Assembly: GCF_001507435.1 (NCBI RefSeq)
Contig: NZ_LMWH01000240.1
Span: 1 to 64,000, forward strand
Reading direction: 5' to 3'
Length of the DNA stretch: 64,000 nt
Source of the DNA: Streptomyces sp. NRRL F-5122
GTDB taxonomy: Bacteria; Actinomycetota; Actinomycetes; Streptomycetales; Streptomycetaceae
Shown: positions 17,162 through 25,644 of the stretch, one piece after another
Position numbering within the stretch: the first letter of the stretch is position 1
How the letters are laid out: each line of letters opens with the position of its first letter
Program-made: the position numbers and the translations under genes
Notes under the pieces: model-generated
Seen by the model: only the letters and a program-made list of their open reading frames with translations
Databases searched by the model: none
Told to the model about the DNA's origin: nothing

Positions 17162-19294
17162 TCAGAGCTTGGTCTGGTGGACGCGCCCGTCCACTCCACG
17201 GAAGGCGGCCAGCACGCCGCCGTCCGACCCGGCCACGGCACCGAGCGCGCCGTCGAAGGCACCGCTGACGAACTGGTCGACCTTGCTCCAGCCGGCCCAG
17301 TCGCCGGACGCCGTCCAGCTGCGCTGCCAGAGCGTGTAGTCACCGGCACGGGCGTACAGGTGCAGCGTGTCCCCGGAGACCACGAGCGTCGGGCTGCCGC
17401 TGGTCGTGCCGCCGAGAGCCGTCCATTCCGACCAGGTGCCGGCGGCGTCGCGGGTCCGCGTCCATACGGAGTCGTCCGGGGTGCGGACGGCCACGTGCAG
17501 CCGGCCGGCGTCGTCCACGACGCCCGAGGGACGGCCGTAGAACGCCTTGTCCTGCGGGGCGCCCTGCGAGGTCCAGCCGGAGGCCGGGCCGCGCGACCAC
17601 AGTTTGCCGTCCGCACCGCGGGCGAAGAGCGTCCAGTCGTCAGGACCGGCGAACGCGGCGGTCGGCGCGTCCGTCAGCCTGCCGCCCAGGCTCTGCCAGC
17701 GACCCCAGTGCCCGTTCGTGAACACGCGCCGGTAGGCGGCATCGTCGGTGCCGCGTACGAAGACGTCGATCCGTCCGCCCGACGAGGCGTACGCGGCGGG
17801 CTGGCCGAGGAAGCGGTCGTGCGTCGGGCCGCCCAGTTCGGTGGTACGGGACTTGGACCAGTCACCGCCGCGCGCGGTCTGCGCCCGCAGCGACCCGTCC
17901 GCGCCACGGGTGAAGGCGGTCAGGGTGTCACCGTCGCGCACCAGCGCCGGACTCGCCGAGGAACGGCCGGGCAGCTGCGCACCGGGGGCCTCGTCGGTGC
18001 CGGTCAGCTTGAGGAAGGCGGTGCCGTGCGCGGGGACGTGCACCGTGTACGAGCCGGAGAACGTGCCGCGGGAGATGCGGGCCCGCAGGTCACGAACGGA
18101 GACCTTGCCCGCCAGACCGGCGTCGGCGAAGTTCACCGTGCGGTCCTGCGCCTGGTCGGACCGGTTGAGCAGGACGACCGCCCGCTTGCCCGCGCCCTGG
18201 AGCACCTTGCTGTAGACGTCACCGACCGAGTCGGTGGCCACACGGGCACCCTGGATGCCCAGCGGGTCCTGGTCGACGGCAAGGATCTCGGGGTTGCGCA
18301 GGGTGTCGAGCATGGACTCCGGCAGGGTGCGCGGGTCACTGCCGATGACCAGCGGCGACGCCATCTCGGCCCACATCACGAACTGCGTGGTGGACTCCTC
18401 CTCCGTCAGCTCGTAGCCGCCCTCGGCGAGCTTGCGCATCGGGACGAGGTAGTCCGGGTCGTTCCAGTGCCCGGGCCCCTGGGCTTCGGGGTGCCAGGCG
18501 TTGGCGTCCATGCTGCGCAGGATGTTCGGCCACTCCCCCGCGGTGGGGTTGCCCCAGGCCAGGTCGGTGCCCGTGCGCCAGGAGTCGGCGGTGGTGGGCC
18601 CGTAGACGAAGGCGTTGTGCGCATCCTGCTCGGGGGTGTGCGGCATGCCCCAGTCGTCGGTGAGCGGGTTGCACAGGTTGAGCAGCATCTTACGGCCGGT
18701 CTTGGCGACGGCGTCGCTGAACTGCTTGAAGGCCGGGCCCGGGTCGAGCCCCGCGCCGATGCCGCAGAGGAAGTCGACCTTGATGGCGTCGACCTTCCAG
18801 CCGGCGAACTGGCGGGCGTCATCGTCGTAGTGGCCGCGGCTGCCCAGGCCGCACCACTTGCCGCCGTCGTACTCACCCGCGTCGGTGTAGATGCCGGCCT
18901 TCAGGCCGCGCTTGTGGAGGTAGTCCACCAGCGCGGGTATGCCGGAGGGGAAGCGGGTGGGGTTGGCCACGAGCCGGCCCGTCTGCGGATCGCGAGGCTG
19001 GTCGGCCTGCCAACCGCCGTCCAGCCACACGATGTTGTAGCCGCTGTCGCGCAGCCCGCTGCTGACGAGGTAGTCGGCGACCTTCTTGACCTGGTCCTCC
19101 GTCGGGGCGCCGAGCCCGTAGTAGGTGTTCCATCCCATGTACGGCGTGGGGGCGAGGCCGCTGTCGTAGAACTGCGGCGCGCCCTGGTCGTCCGCGGCGT
19201 GCGCCGCAGGAACGGCCGACCCGACCAGTACCGCTGCGCCGAGCACCGCCGCGGTTCGCCGCACGCGCGCCATGTCTGCACGATGCGAAGCCAC
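17162..19294 (-). CDS. Secreted alpha-galactosidase, GH27, with C-terminal propeller lectin-like domain
   Basis: A 710-residue exported enzyme. A long signal peptide (arginines, then hydrophobic AVLGAAVLVGSAV, cleavage probably after AHA near residue 33) leads into a GH27 (beta/alpha)8 barrel: YMGWNTYYGLG at the start, KVDFLCG with nucleophile Asp174, and GHWNDPDYL. A short beta domain follows (to about 430). The last 280 residues contain repeated W-containing units with ARGADGKLW-type cores, resembling a beta-propeller lectin module that would tether the enzyme to galactosyl polymers. GTG 19294 is preferred because GGGAG precedes it; another GTG at 19327 and an ATG at 19273 are possible. It acts outside the cell, feeding the import operon downstream, and shares that operon's operator. 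Confidence 0.9.
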   Translation of the reverse strand: MASHRADMARVRRTAAVLGAAVLVGSAVPAAHAADDQGAPQFYDSGLAPTPYMGWNTYYGLGAPTEDQVKKVADYLVSSGLRDSGYNIVWLDGGWQADQPRDPQTGRLVANPTRFPSGIPALVDYLHKRGLKAGIYTDAGEYDGGKWCGLGSRGHYDDDARQFAGWKVDAIKVDFLCGIGAGLDPGPAFKQFSDAVAKTGRKMLLNLCNPLTDDWGMPHTPEQDAHNAFVYGPTTADSWRTGTDLAWGNPTAGEWPNILRSMDANAWHPEAQGPGHWNDPDYLVPMRKLAEGGYELTEEESTTQFVMWAEMASPLVIGSDPRTLPESMLDTLRNPEILAVDQDPLGIQGARVATDSVGDVYSKVLQGAGKRAVVLLNRSDQAQDRTVNFADAGLAGKVSVRDLRARISRGTFSGSYTVHVPAHGTAFLKLTGTDEAPGAQLPGRSSASPALVRDGDTLTAFTRGADGSLRAQTARGGDWSKSRTTELGGPTHDRFLGQPAAYASSGGRIDVFVRGTDDAAYRRVFTNGHWGRWQSLGGRLTDAPTAAFAGPDDWTLFARGADGKLWSRGPASGWTSQGAPQDKAFYGRPSGVVDDAGRLHVAVRTPDDSVWTRTRDAAGTWSEWTALGGTTSGSPTLVVSGDTLHLYARAGDYTLWQRSWTASGDWAGWSKVDQFVSGAFDGALGAVAGSDGGVLAAFRGVDGRVHQTKL

Positions 19295-19390
19295 TGAAGT
19301 CTCCCGAGAGTTGGGGGTGCGAGACACCCCGCTCCGTTCATCCCGGGCGCCGGTGCCACGGCGGAAACTGTGCCCAGAGCCCTCAAGCCT

Positions 19391-19416
19391 GTCAATATTA
19401 ATTGCTAATTAACTTA
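19391..19416 (-). promoter_or_regulatory. AT-rich operator and -35 box ahead of the secreted alpha-galactosidase
   Basis: On the minus strand TTAATTAGCAATTAA forms a perfect inverted repeat (TTAATT / AATTAA around AGC), followed by TATTGACA, a near-consensus -35. The spacing to possible -10 bases (CACAGT) is 17. It matches the element at 16914-16938 in sequence and in placement about 100 bases before the start codon. Confidence 0.65.
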
Positions 19417-19660
19417 AAAACGGGATCTCGAAGTGACGTAGCCGCTGCGCCGTCGAGGGTTCCCGCGGGCCATGGCGATGCCCTGCCCCGCGCGGGTACG
19501 CCGAAGCCGCCGTACGACCTGCCTCATGGCCGTACGGCGACTGTGGCGCCCGTCAGGTACTGTCCGGGCCACATCCCCTCACGCGGTGACGTGTTGCCCG
19601 GACTGCGCACGGTCCGCGAGCGGCGTGCGGGCCGGAGCCCACGCCGGGTCGGGGTTGCGC

Positions 19661-20251
19661 TCAAGCACCGACGGCGGTACGTCCGGCCATGTAGATGCGG
19701 GTCTGTTCGGCAACGCGGCGGCCCAGGTGCTCGGCGGTGGCTATGTCCGCCTTGTGGACGTCCTCGGGACCGTGGTCGGTGTGGGTCTGGGCGCCCGCGC
19801 CCAGGTAGAAGCCGAGGCGGTTGAGATCGTCCTCGGAGGCGGTGGAGCTGTTCCAGCCCGGGTGCAGGCCGAGGTTGACCCATGTCATGCCGTGCTGGGC
19901 CGCCAGGACGGTGAAGTACTGGAGTGTGTGCAACTTGTCACCGCTCTTGGCTCCGGAGTTGCTGAAGCCGGCGGCGAGCTTGTTCTTCCACGAGTGGACG
20001 AACCATCGCTTGGAGGTGGTCTCGGCGAACTGGTGGAAGGCGCCGGACGCCGTACCCATGTAGGTCGGCGAACCGAAGACGATCGCGTCGGCCGCGTCGA
20101 GCAGCCCCCACTGCTCGTCGGTGATCTCGTCGACCTTGATCAGGTGGACGACGGCTCCGGCCTCCGCGGCGCCGTCACGCACGGCCTCGGCCAGCACCGT
20201 CGTGTGGCCGTAGCCGGAGTGATAGGCGATCGCGACGACAGGGGTAGTCAT
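19661..20251 (-). CDS. Flavodoxin-fold NAD(P)H:quinone oxidoreductase-like protein (WrbA-like)
   Basis: A 196-residue flavodoxin-fold protein. The FMN phosphate loop is AYHSGYGHTTVLAEAV near the N-terminus, and FGSPTYMGTASGAF contacts the flavin, as in WrbA and related multimeric NAD(P)H:quinone reductases that keep quinones fully reduced. A Trp/His-rich segment follows the GFSNSG loop. ATG 20251 follows a purine-rich GAACC-type site (AGGAGAACCTTC), convincingly placed. Monocistronic, with a 400-base gap on its upstream side. A role in quinone detoxification is likely; an exact substrate cannot be named. Confidence 0.8.
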   Translation of the reverse strand: MTTPVVAIAYHSGYGHTTVLAEAVRDGAAEAGAVVHLIKVDEITDEQWGLLDAADAIVFGSPTYMGTASGAFHQFAETTSKRWFVHSWKNKLAAGFSNSGAKSGDKLHTLQYFTVLAAQHGMTWVNLGLHPGWNSSTASEDDLNRLGFYLGAGAQTHTDHGPEDVHKADIATAEHLGRRVAEQTRIYMAGRTAVGA

Positions 20252-20719
20252 GAAGGTTCTCCTCCTGGCAGTGGGGGGTGACGACTCCCTCCGGGAGCCG
20301 AAGGCCGACGCTCGTCCGTCAGGACGGCTCGGAATCGGCCTGCTCCAACCAGGACCGGACAGCCTCCCCATCCGTGACAGCGGAGGAGGCGTGTGAGGAG
20401 GAGCACCTTTCGTACCAGGGGCGGGCCCCACGTCGGGAGCGAGCACCACGTTCGGCCGATGGCGAGGCTCTGCTGCGAGGGGTGACCGTCACTCGACCGT
20501 CAGTCACCGCTCCAGGACCGCGCCGGGATACGGGAAGGCGTTCACCACCGGCCGGAACCGGCCGGGGACGCCGGTCCGGGCAGGCGGACGGGCTCACCGG
20601 CTGAGGTTGCCGCCCCTGGCAGGCTCCGCGGTTCAGGCGCAACCCCGGGCGGGCTCACCGGCTGGGGCGCCACCCCGGCCAGGGCGACGTCCTGCCGCCC
20701 CGGGCACGAGGGAGCCGTC
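20252..20719. other. Gene-free interval with short direct repeat
   Basis: No frame here looks coding. The motif GGGCTCACCGGCTG occurs at about 20589 and 20650, each followed by a G/C-rich run, possibly part of transcript ends. The upstream side of the flavodoxin gene (about 20252-20330) should contain its promoter. Confidence 0.45.
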
Positions 20720-21763
20720 TCACGTCTCCCTCTCCGGCATGTACTCGCCCTCCTCGAGGCCGAAGGTCCAGGCGACGCCTTCCCGGGCGGTGCGCATACG
20801 CGGCGGTACTCGAAGCCAGTACGTGCGGTGAGTACCGTCGGGCTCGGGCGTCGAGTTGACCACCTCGACCATCACCAGCGGCTCGTCCCCGTCCAGTTCG
20901 ATGCGCCACAGCACACCTGTCTCGTCCCGCTGGACCGGCTCGGCCCCGGACTCCTCCAGGTACCGGTCGTAGCCGTAGTGCTCCAGCATCACGCGGCGCA
21001 GTTCGGCGTTCTCCTCCTCGCGTATCCGCTGCGGGGTCAGCCCGGCCAGCCCATCGAGGAACTCGGCGGGGACGGGCATGCCGCGCCACGCGTGCAGCGC
21101 AAATCCGTCGGGGAAGGCGAGCGCCGGTCCGTCGCCGCGATCGAGCCTGCCCGCCTCGTCCCGGTGCAGTTCCACCGGGCGTTCGCAGACGATCACGGTC
21201 CTCTCGTACGGCCACCACCAACCCGCGGCCCGGGCGACCGCGGCGACACCGTCGAGCGCCTCACCCCCGTCCTGGCCGTCGAAGGCGGCGAGCCACGCCG
21301 CGTCGTGCTGGCCGAGGACCGCGTCGACCAGCACCAGCCTGACGGCCTGCTCGTCCCCAGCCGTACCGGCCAGGGCCTCGACCACACCGGTCCGTATGCG
21401 CTCGGTCAACATGACCGTGCCGTCCCACAGCTGAGCCCCCGTCAAGGACCAGTGTCCCGCCCACCCGGCCGGCCCGAGCCGGTCGAGGACACCCTTCCGA
21501 GCGGCGGCCCACGGCCATGTACGCACCGCCTCGCGCACACTGCGACCGGTCGTACCCTCCGCCGTGAGGCGTGCCGCCAGGGCGGCCCCTTCACGGGGCG
21601 ATCCCGCCCAGACGACGGTCTCCGGCTCCTCCAGGCCCGCCAGCCGGTAGGCCAGGCGCAGTCCTTCCTCCGCGGCCCCCCGGTCCGCGGGGCCGGTCGC
21701 CGCCGCCACCTCTCGCCACTTCGCCATCGTGTCCGCCTGTGCGGTCTCCATCGGCGTGCTCAC
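20720..21763 (-). CDS. Conserved hypothetical protein, DUF6745-like
   Basis: A 347-residue soluble protein. I recognise it as a family (DUF6745 in my recollection) often placed beside the STM4015-type leucine-rich-repeat genes of Streptomyces. Visible features: helical N-terminal half with KWREVAAATGPADR opening, a WWWPYERTVIVCERP segment in the middle, and a C-terminal unit with the pattern VMVEVVNSTPEPDGTHRTYW and a downstream RTAREGVAWTFGLE. There are no transmembrane segments and no evident catalytic residues. It is followed 20 bases later in its transcription unit by, or rather preceded by, the 108-residue gene, and the pair is divergent from the STM401x operon. Function unknown. Confidence 0.7.
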   Translation of the reverse strand: MSTPMETAQADTMAKWREVAAATGPADRGAAEEGLRLAYRLAGLEEPETVVWAGSPREGAALAARLTAEGTTGRSVREAVRTWPWAAARKGVLDRLGPAGWAGHWSLTGAQLWDGTVMLTERIRTGVVEALAGTAGDEQAVRLVLVDAVLGQHDAAWLAAFDGQDGGEALDGVAAVARAAGWWWPYERTVIVCERPVELHRDEAGRLDRGDGPALAFPDGFALHAWRGMPVPAEFLDGLAGLTPQRIREEENAELRRVMLEHYGYDRYLEESGAEPVQRDETGVLWRIELDGDEPLVMVEVVNSTPEPDGTHRTYWLRVPPRMRTAREGVAWTFGLEEGEYMPERET

Positions 21764-21783
21764 CCTTCCGCTCCCCCGCCGTC

Positions 21784-22110
21784 TCAGTCCGCCACGACGC
21801 GCACCGCGCCGGGCACGTACTCACGCTGCCGGACCACGCGGTACCAGCCCTTGGGCAGCGGTATGGCCGCGTGCTCTTCGTGCACCACCCGTCCGCCGTC
21901 CGGGAGATGGAGGTAGGAGACCGCGAACGGCCCGGTCTCACGCATGAGCGTCCCCGGCCCGACCACCGCGTGGGCATGTCCGGTGACTTCGCCGAGAGCG
22001 AGCACGAGCCGCCCTCGCGCGTCCCTCGGCTGTTGCGGCAGCCCCTCCGTGCCCGGTGGCAGCGCCGCCTCCGGGACGGGCATGATCAGGACGTCCCCCT
22101 GCCGGTACAT
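21784..22110 (-). CDS. Small conserved hypothetical protein paired with the DUF6745-like gene
   Basis: A 108-residue beta-rich protein: RQGDVLIMPVPE, LALGEVTGHAHAV, HEEHAAIPLPKGWYRVVRQ then REYVPG. This pattern, with conserved His pairs and the KGWYRVVRQREY tail, recalls a small family seen in phages and Streptomyces chromosomes, function unknown to me. The stop is only 20 bases before the DUF6745-like start, so the two are co-transcribed, divergently from the radical SAM cluster. No signal peptide. It may be a small partner of the larger protein. Confidence 0.65.
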   Translation of the reverse strand: MYRQGDVLIMPVPEAALPPGTEGLPQQPRDARGRLVLALGEVTGHAHAVVGPGTLMRETGPFAVSYLHLPDGGRVVHEEHAAIPLPKGWYRVVRQREYVPGAVRVVAD

Positions 22111-22579
22111 GCGTGTCTCCCTTTCCCGTCGGCGCCTCGCCGATCGATGTCCACGACGTTATGCGGGGGGTCTGACAACGAGGTCCCGAACAGCATCGGC
22201 CGGAGTGCGGCTCCGCGTCCGACCTGCGCTTCCGCACCACCGCCGCATCCACCACATCGCGGACCCTCACGGGCGGCCCCGGCCGGAGTCCCCTCACGAC
22301 ACCGACCGACCGCGGTCGCTGTCCCCGGGCTCGAGCGATGCGGCGGCCGCCGGACGATCGGCGCCCTCGTGCCACGACATCGCCAGTCGCGCGGGGCGGC
22401 CGTCCCGCCCCCGTCGAACCGGGTCGCGGACGGCTCCTGTTGATGGCGCGGGCCGGCTCGACGACCCGTCGGGCTCCCGCACGCCGGCCCCGCACGGCCC
22501 GTTGCCGGCGGTGTCAGTGCCGCTTGGTAGAACTCTTCGCGAGCAACGCACCGCGTCCGCATCCCAGGAGGCCAGCGAC
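22111..22579. other. Divergent promoter region of the STM401x cluster
   Basis: About 470 bases between two divergent gene sets. I see no gene. Both sets' promoters must lie here. No consensus -35/-10 pair stands out. The only clear element is the AGGAGG ribosome site at 22566. Confidence 0.5.
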
Positions 22580-23533
22580 ATGTCCCCCGTCGAGCATCTT
22601 CAGGAACTGCACGGCCTCCCGGCCTTCGACTTCCCCGATCCCGGGACCCACTGCGAGCTGCCCGCCGCGGGCGATGTGGCCTGGCGGCTCGCTGTCGACG
22701 CCTACGGAGACTCCTCGGAGGGTTTCGCCGACCTCTGGGACCGATTCCTCGGCTCCGTGGACGCGTCCGGCGTCCGCGCGATCGTCGTGGGTCAGTGGGG
22801 CGAGGCGTACGACAACGACTCCAGCATCATCGTGCAGCGCCTCGTGGATGCCCGGGACCGGATGACCGCTCTTCGGGCCGTGTTCATCGGGGACCTGGAG
22901 ATGGAGGAGGCGGAGATCTCCTGGATCGAGCAGTCCGACGTCACACCGGTCCTCGAGGCCTATCCGCTGCTGGAGGAGTTCGGGGTCCGTGGCGGCTCCG
23001 GACTGCGCTTCCCCGCCGTCCGGCACAAGCATCTGCGCAGGCTCCGGTTCGAGGCCGGCGGCCTGCCTGGGGAGGTCGTACGCGGTCTCGCCGCCGGCGA
23101 GTTCCCCGCCCTGGAGAGCCTCGACCTGTGGCTCGGCGTGGAGGAGTACGGCGGCGATGCGACGGTCGCCGACCTCGCTCCGATCCTGGCAGGTGGACGC
23201 TTCCCGGCGCTGCGCCATCTCGGCCTGCGCAACAGCGAGATACAGGACGAGATCGCCGCCGTCGTCGCCGGGTCCCCGGTCGTCGCCCAGCTGACGTCGC
23301 TCGACCTGTCCCTCGGCGTGCTCACCGACGAGGGGGTGACGGCGCTCCTCGGCGGCCAGCCCCTCACCCACCTGACCCGGCTCGACCTCCACCACAACTT
23401 CGTCACCGAACCGGTCGCCGAGCGGATCCGCGCGGCCCTGGAGCCGTCCGGCGTCGAGATCGACCTGTCCGAAGTAGGCGACTCCTGGGAGGACGACGGC
23501 GTCGTCCACCGTTTCACCGCCGTCGCGGAATGA
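22580..23533 (+). CDS. STM4015-family leucine-rich-repeat-like protein, copy 1
   Basis: A 317-residue protein. It opens with an N-terminal domain (HLQELHGLPAFDF, a VAWRLAVDAY segment, then a beta/alpha unit WIEQSDVTPVLEAYPLLEEF). The C-terminal half shows ribonuclease-inhibitor-like leucine-rich repeats: FPALESLDLWLGVEEYGG, FPALRHLGLRNSEIQDEI, LTSLDLSLGVLTDEG, LTRLDLHHNFV. The family is named after Salmonella STM4015 and has no established function that I know. It leads the six-gene plus-strand operon. ATG 22580 follows a perfect AGGAGG eight bases away. Only 7 bases separate it from its tandem paralogue. LRR folds usually bind protein or peptide, so it may be the recognition subunit of the system. 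Confidence 0.8.
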   Translation: MSPVEHLQELHGLPAFDFPDPGTHCELPAAGDVAWRLAVDAYGDSSEGFADLWDRFLGSVDASGVRAIVVGQWGEAYDNDSSIIVQRLVDARDRMTALRAVFIGDLEMEEAEISWIEQSDVTPVLEAYPLLEEFGVRGGSGLRFPAVRHKHLRRLRFEAGGLPGEVVRGLAAGEFPALESLDLWLGVEEYGGDATVADLAPILAGGRFPALRHLGLRNSEIQDEIAAVVAGSPVVAQLTSLDLSLGVLTDEGVTALLGGQPLTHLTRLDLHHNFVTEPVAERIRAALEPSGVEIDLSEVGDSWEDDGVVHRFTAVAE

Positions 23534-23540
23534 GGACACG

Positions 23541-24506
23541 ATGACGTTCGCCGATCACTTCGAGACCTTCCACGGACTGCCCGTCCACACCCTTCCGGAG
23601 CGGCCCGAGGAGGCACTTCCGGCAGGGGGCGACGTGGCCTGGCGACTGGACTGCTACGTGGCCGAGTCCATGTCGTTCGACGACCTGTGGCAAAGCTTCG
23701 TGGACCGGGTGCCGAGCACCGAGGTACGGGCTCTGGTCATCGGACCCTGGTGGTACGACGAGTACAGCGAACTGCGCCCGGCGCTCGAGCTCATCCTCGC
23801 CGACGCGTCGCGATTCCCCGCGCTGCGGGCCCTGTTCCTCGCCGACGTCACCGGCGAGGAGTGCGAGATCTCCTGGCTGCAGCTCACCGATGTCACTCCC
23901 GTGCTGGAGGCCTTCCCGCTGCTGGAGGAGCTGGCCGTCCGCGGCGGCGACTCGCAGGGGCTCGGCGAGGAGCCCCTGTCGCTGCGCCCGGTGCGCCACG
24001 AAGCGCTGCGCGTGCTGCGCTTCGAGTCGGGCGGCCTGCCCGCGCAGGTGGTCCGCGCGGTCGCCGCCAGCGAACTGCCCGCGCTGGAGCACCTCGAGCT
24101 GTGGCTCGGTGTGTCCCAGTACGGCGGTGATGCGACGGTCGCCGACCTCGCGCCGGTCCTGGCCGGGGGACGCTTCCCCGCGCTGCGCCATCTCGGCCTC
24201 CAGGACAGCGAATTGCAGGACGAGATCGCGGCGGCGGTGGCCTCGGCGCCCGTCGTGGCACAGCTGGAATCGCTGAGCCTGTCCATGGGGACCCTCACCG
24301 ACGCGGGTGCCGAAGCCCTGCTCCGGGGTCAGCCGTTGTCCCATCTGAAGCGGCTGGACCTGCACCACCACTTCCTCGGCGAGTCGGTGGCCGACCGGGT
24401 GCGCACCGCCTTCGGCTCCGCCGGCACCGAGGTCGACCTGTCGGACCAGTGCGCCCCGCACCGCTGGCGGGACGAGGAGTGGCGCTATGTCGCTGTCTCC
24501 GAGTAG
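23541..24506 (+). CDS. STM4015-family leucine-rich-repeat-like protein, copy 2
   Basis: A 321-residue paralogue of the preceding gene with the same layout. The central repeats (QYGGDATVADLAPVLAGG, FPALRHLGLQDSELQDEI) are nearly identical to copy 1, also at synonymous positions, while the N-terminal third differs more (MTFADHFETFHGLPVHTL). This suggests a tandem duplication with later gene conversion of the repeat half. GAGGAC precedes ATG 23541. The 3' end overlaps the ATP-grasp gene by 20 bases. Two LRR variants in one operon suggest that the pair form a heterodimer or recognise two partners. Confidence 0.8.
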   Translation: MTFADHFETFHGLPVHTLPERPEEALPAGGDVAWRLDCYVAESMSFDDLWQSFVDRVPSTEVRALVIGPWWYDEYSELRPALELILADASRFPALRALFLADVTGEECEISWLQLTDVTPVLEAFPLLEELAVRGGDSQGLGEEPLSLRPVRHEALRVLRFESGGLPAQVVRAVAASELPALEHLELWLGVSQYGGDATVADLAPVLAGGRFPALRHLGLQDSELQDEIAAAVASAPVVAQLESLSLSMGTLTDAGAEALLRGQPLSHLKRLDLHHHFLGESVADRVRTAFGSAGTEVDLSDQCAPHRWRDEEWRYVAVSE

Positions 24507-25644
24507 TCCGGTGCCGCGCACCGGTCTCCGGTTCGCCGTCGTCGGCAATCCCGAGAACCGGCGGACGTCGATGTTCGCCGACGCCGTCCGGGCCGCGGGA
24601 GACGCGGCGCCCCGTGTCCTCGCATGGCGGGACGTGCTGCGCGGGCGGTACGCCTTCATGCCGGGCGAGTGGGTGCGGATCGACTCCCCCGGCGAGAACG
24701 CCGAGGTAGACCGGCTGTTGCGGGCCACCGACGACCCGGCGCGCGTCGAGGGAACGGCTCTGTGGCACCACCGCTTCACCGCCGTACTGCGGGACGTGGC
24801 CCGTGCGGCGCACCGTGCGGGCGCGGTGACCTCCGCCGACCCGGAGGACGTCGCGGTCATGTTCGACAAGCGCCGCTGCCACGCCCGGCTGAGCGCCGCG
24901 GGAGTGCCGGTGCCTCCGGCCCTGACGGGTGCGGTCGGCGGCTGGGACGAGCTCAAGGACCGGCTGAAGCAGGCCCGCATGGCGCGGGTGTTCGTCAAGC
25001 CGGCACACGGCTCGTCGGCCTCCGGGATCGTGGCGCTGGAGACGGCAGGCCCCGGCCGGATCAAGGCGACGACCGCCGTGGAGACCACGCCCGACGGCCG
25101 CCTGTACAACTCGCTCCGGGTACGGCACCACACCTCGGAGCCCGAGGTCGCCGCCCTCATTGACGCCCTGGTCCCGGACGGCATCCACGTCGAACGGTGG
25201 CTGCCCAAGGCCTCGCAGGGCGGCCGGGCCTGCGATCTGCGGGTGGTGGTCGTCGCGGGGCGTGCCACACACGCCGTCGTACGGACCAGCCGGCACCCCA
25301 TGACGAATCTCCATCTGGGTGGCGCCCGCGGCGACCTGGACGCGGCACGCGCGGCGATCACGGCCGCGGGAGGCAGGTTCGCCGACGTGCTGGAGACGGC
25401 CGAACGGGCAGCCGCGTGTTTCCCGGGCACGCTGTGCGTCGGTGTGGACATCCTGCCGGCCGGGGGGTGGCGGCGGTTCACCGTCGCAGAGGTGAACGCC
25501 TTCGGCGATCTGCTGCCCCGCCTGACCGGCCTGCCCGGCAGTGGCGCCGAGGGCCTGGACACCTACGCGGCACAGGTCGCCGCGGCACCGGTCGCCGTAC
25601 GACGTACGGAACGCAAGGAGCACCACCATGACACCACCGCTTGA
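24487..25644 (+). CDS. STM4014-family ATP-grasp-like protein
   Basis: A 385-residue protein of the STM4014 family. An N-terminal dinucleotide-like loop (FAVVGNPENRRT) starts it, a middle lid region follows (FDKRRCHARLSAAGVPVP, typical of ATP-grasp B-domain entry), VFVKPAHGSSASGI (Lys171, glycine-rich loop) fits ATP binding, and AEVNAFGDLL (Glu335, Asn337) gives the metal ligands. ATP-grasp enzymes join a carboxylate to an amine through an acyl-phosphate, so ligation of an amino acid or peptide is plausible. Start ATG 24487 has GAGGAG eight bases upstream and lies inside copy 2; a GTG at 24511 is an alternative. The last 17 bases overlap the next gene. Product unknown. Confidence 0.8.
   Translation: MSLSPSSPVPRTGLRFAVVGNPENRRTSMFADAVRAAGDAAPRVLAWRDVLRGRYAFMPGEWVRIDSPGENAEVDRLLRATDDPARVEGTALWHHRFTAVLRDVARAAHRAGAVTSADPEDVAVMFDKRRCHARLSAAGVPVPPALTGAVGGWDELKDRLKQARMARVFVKPAHGSSASGIVALETAGPGRIKATTAVETTPDGRLYNSLRVRHHTSEPEVAALIDALVPDGIHVERWLPKASQGGRACDLRVVVVAGRATHAVVRTSRHPMTNLHLGGARGDLDAARAAITAAGGRFADVLETAERAAACFPGTLCVGVDILPAGGWRRFTVAEVNAFGDLLPRLTGLPGSGAEGLDTYAAQVAAAPVAVRRTERKEHHHDTTA

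Noticed and set aside
20319..20642. Minus-strand frame of 107 codons upstream of the flavodoxin gene
   Set aside because: No ribosome site or motif, and strongly R/P-rich; likely non-coding.
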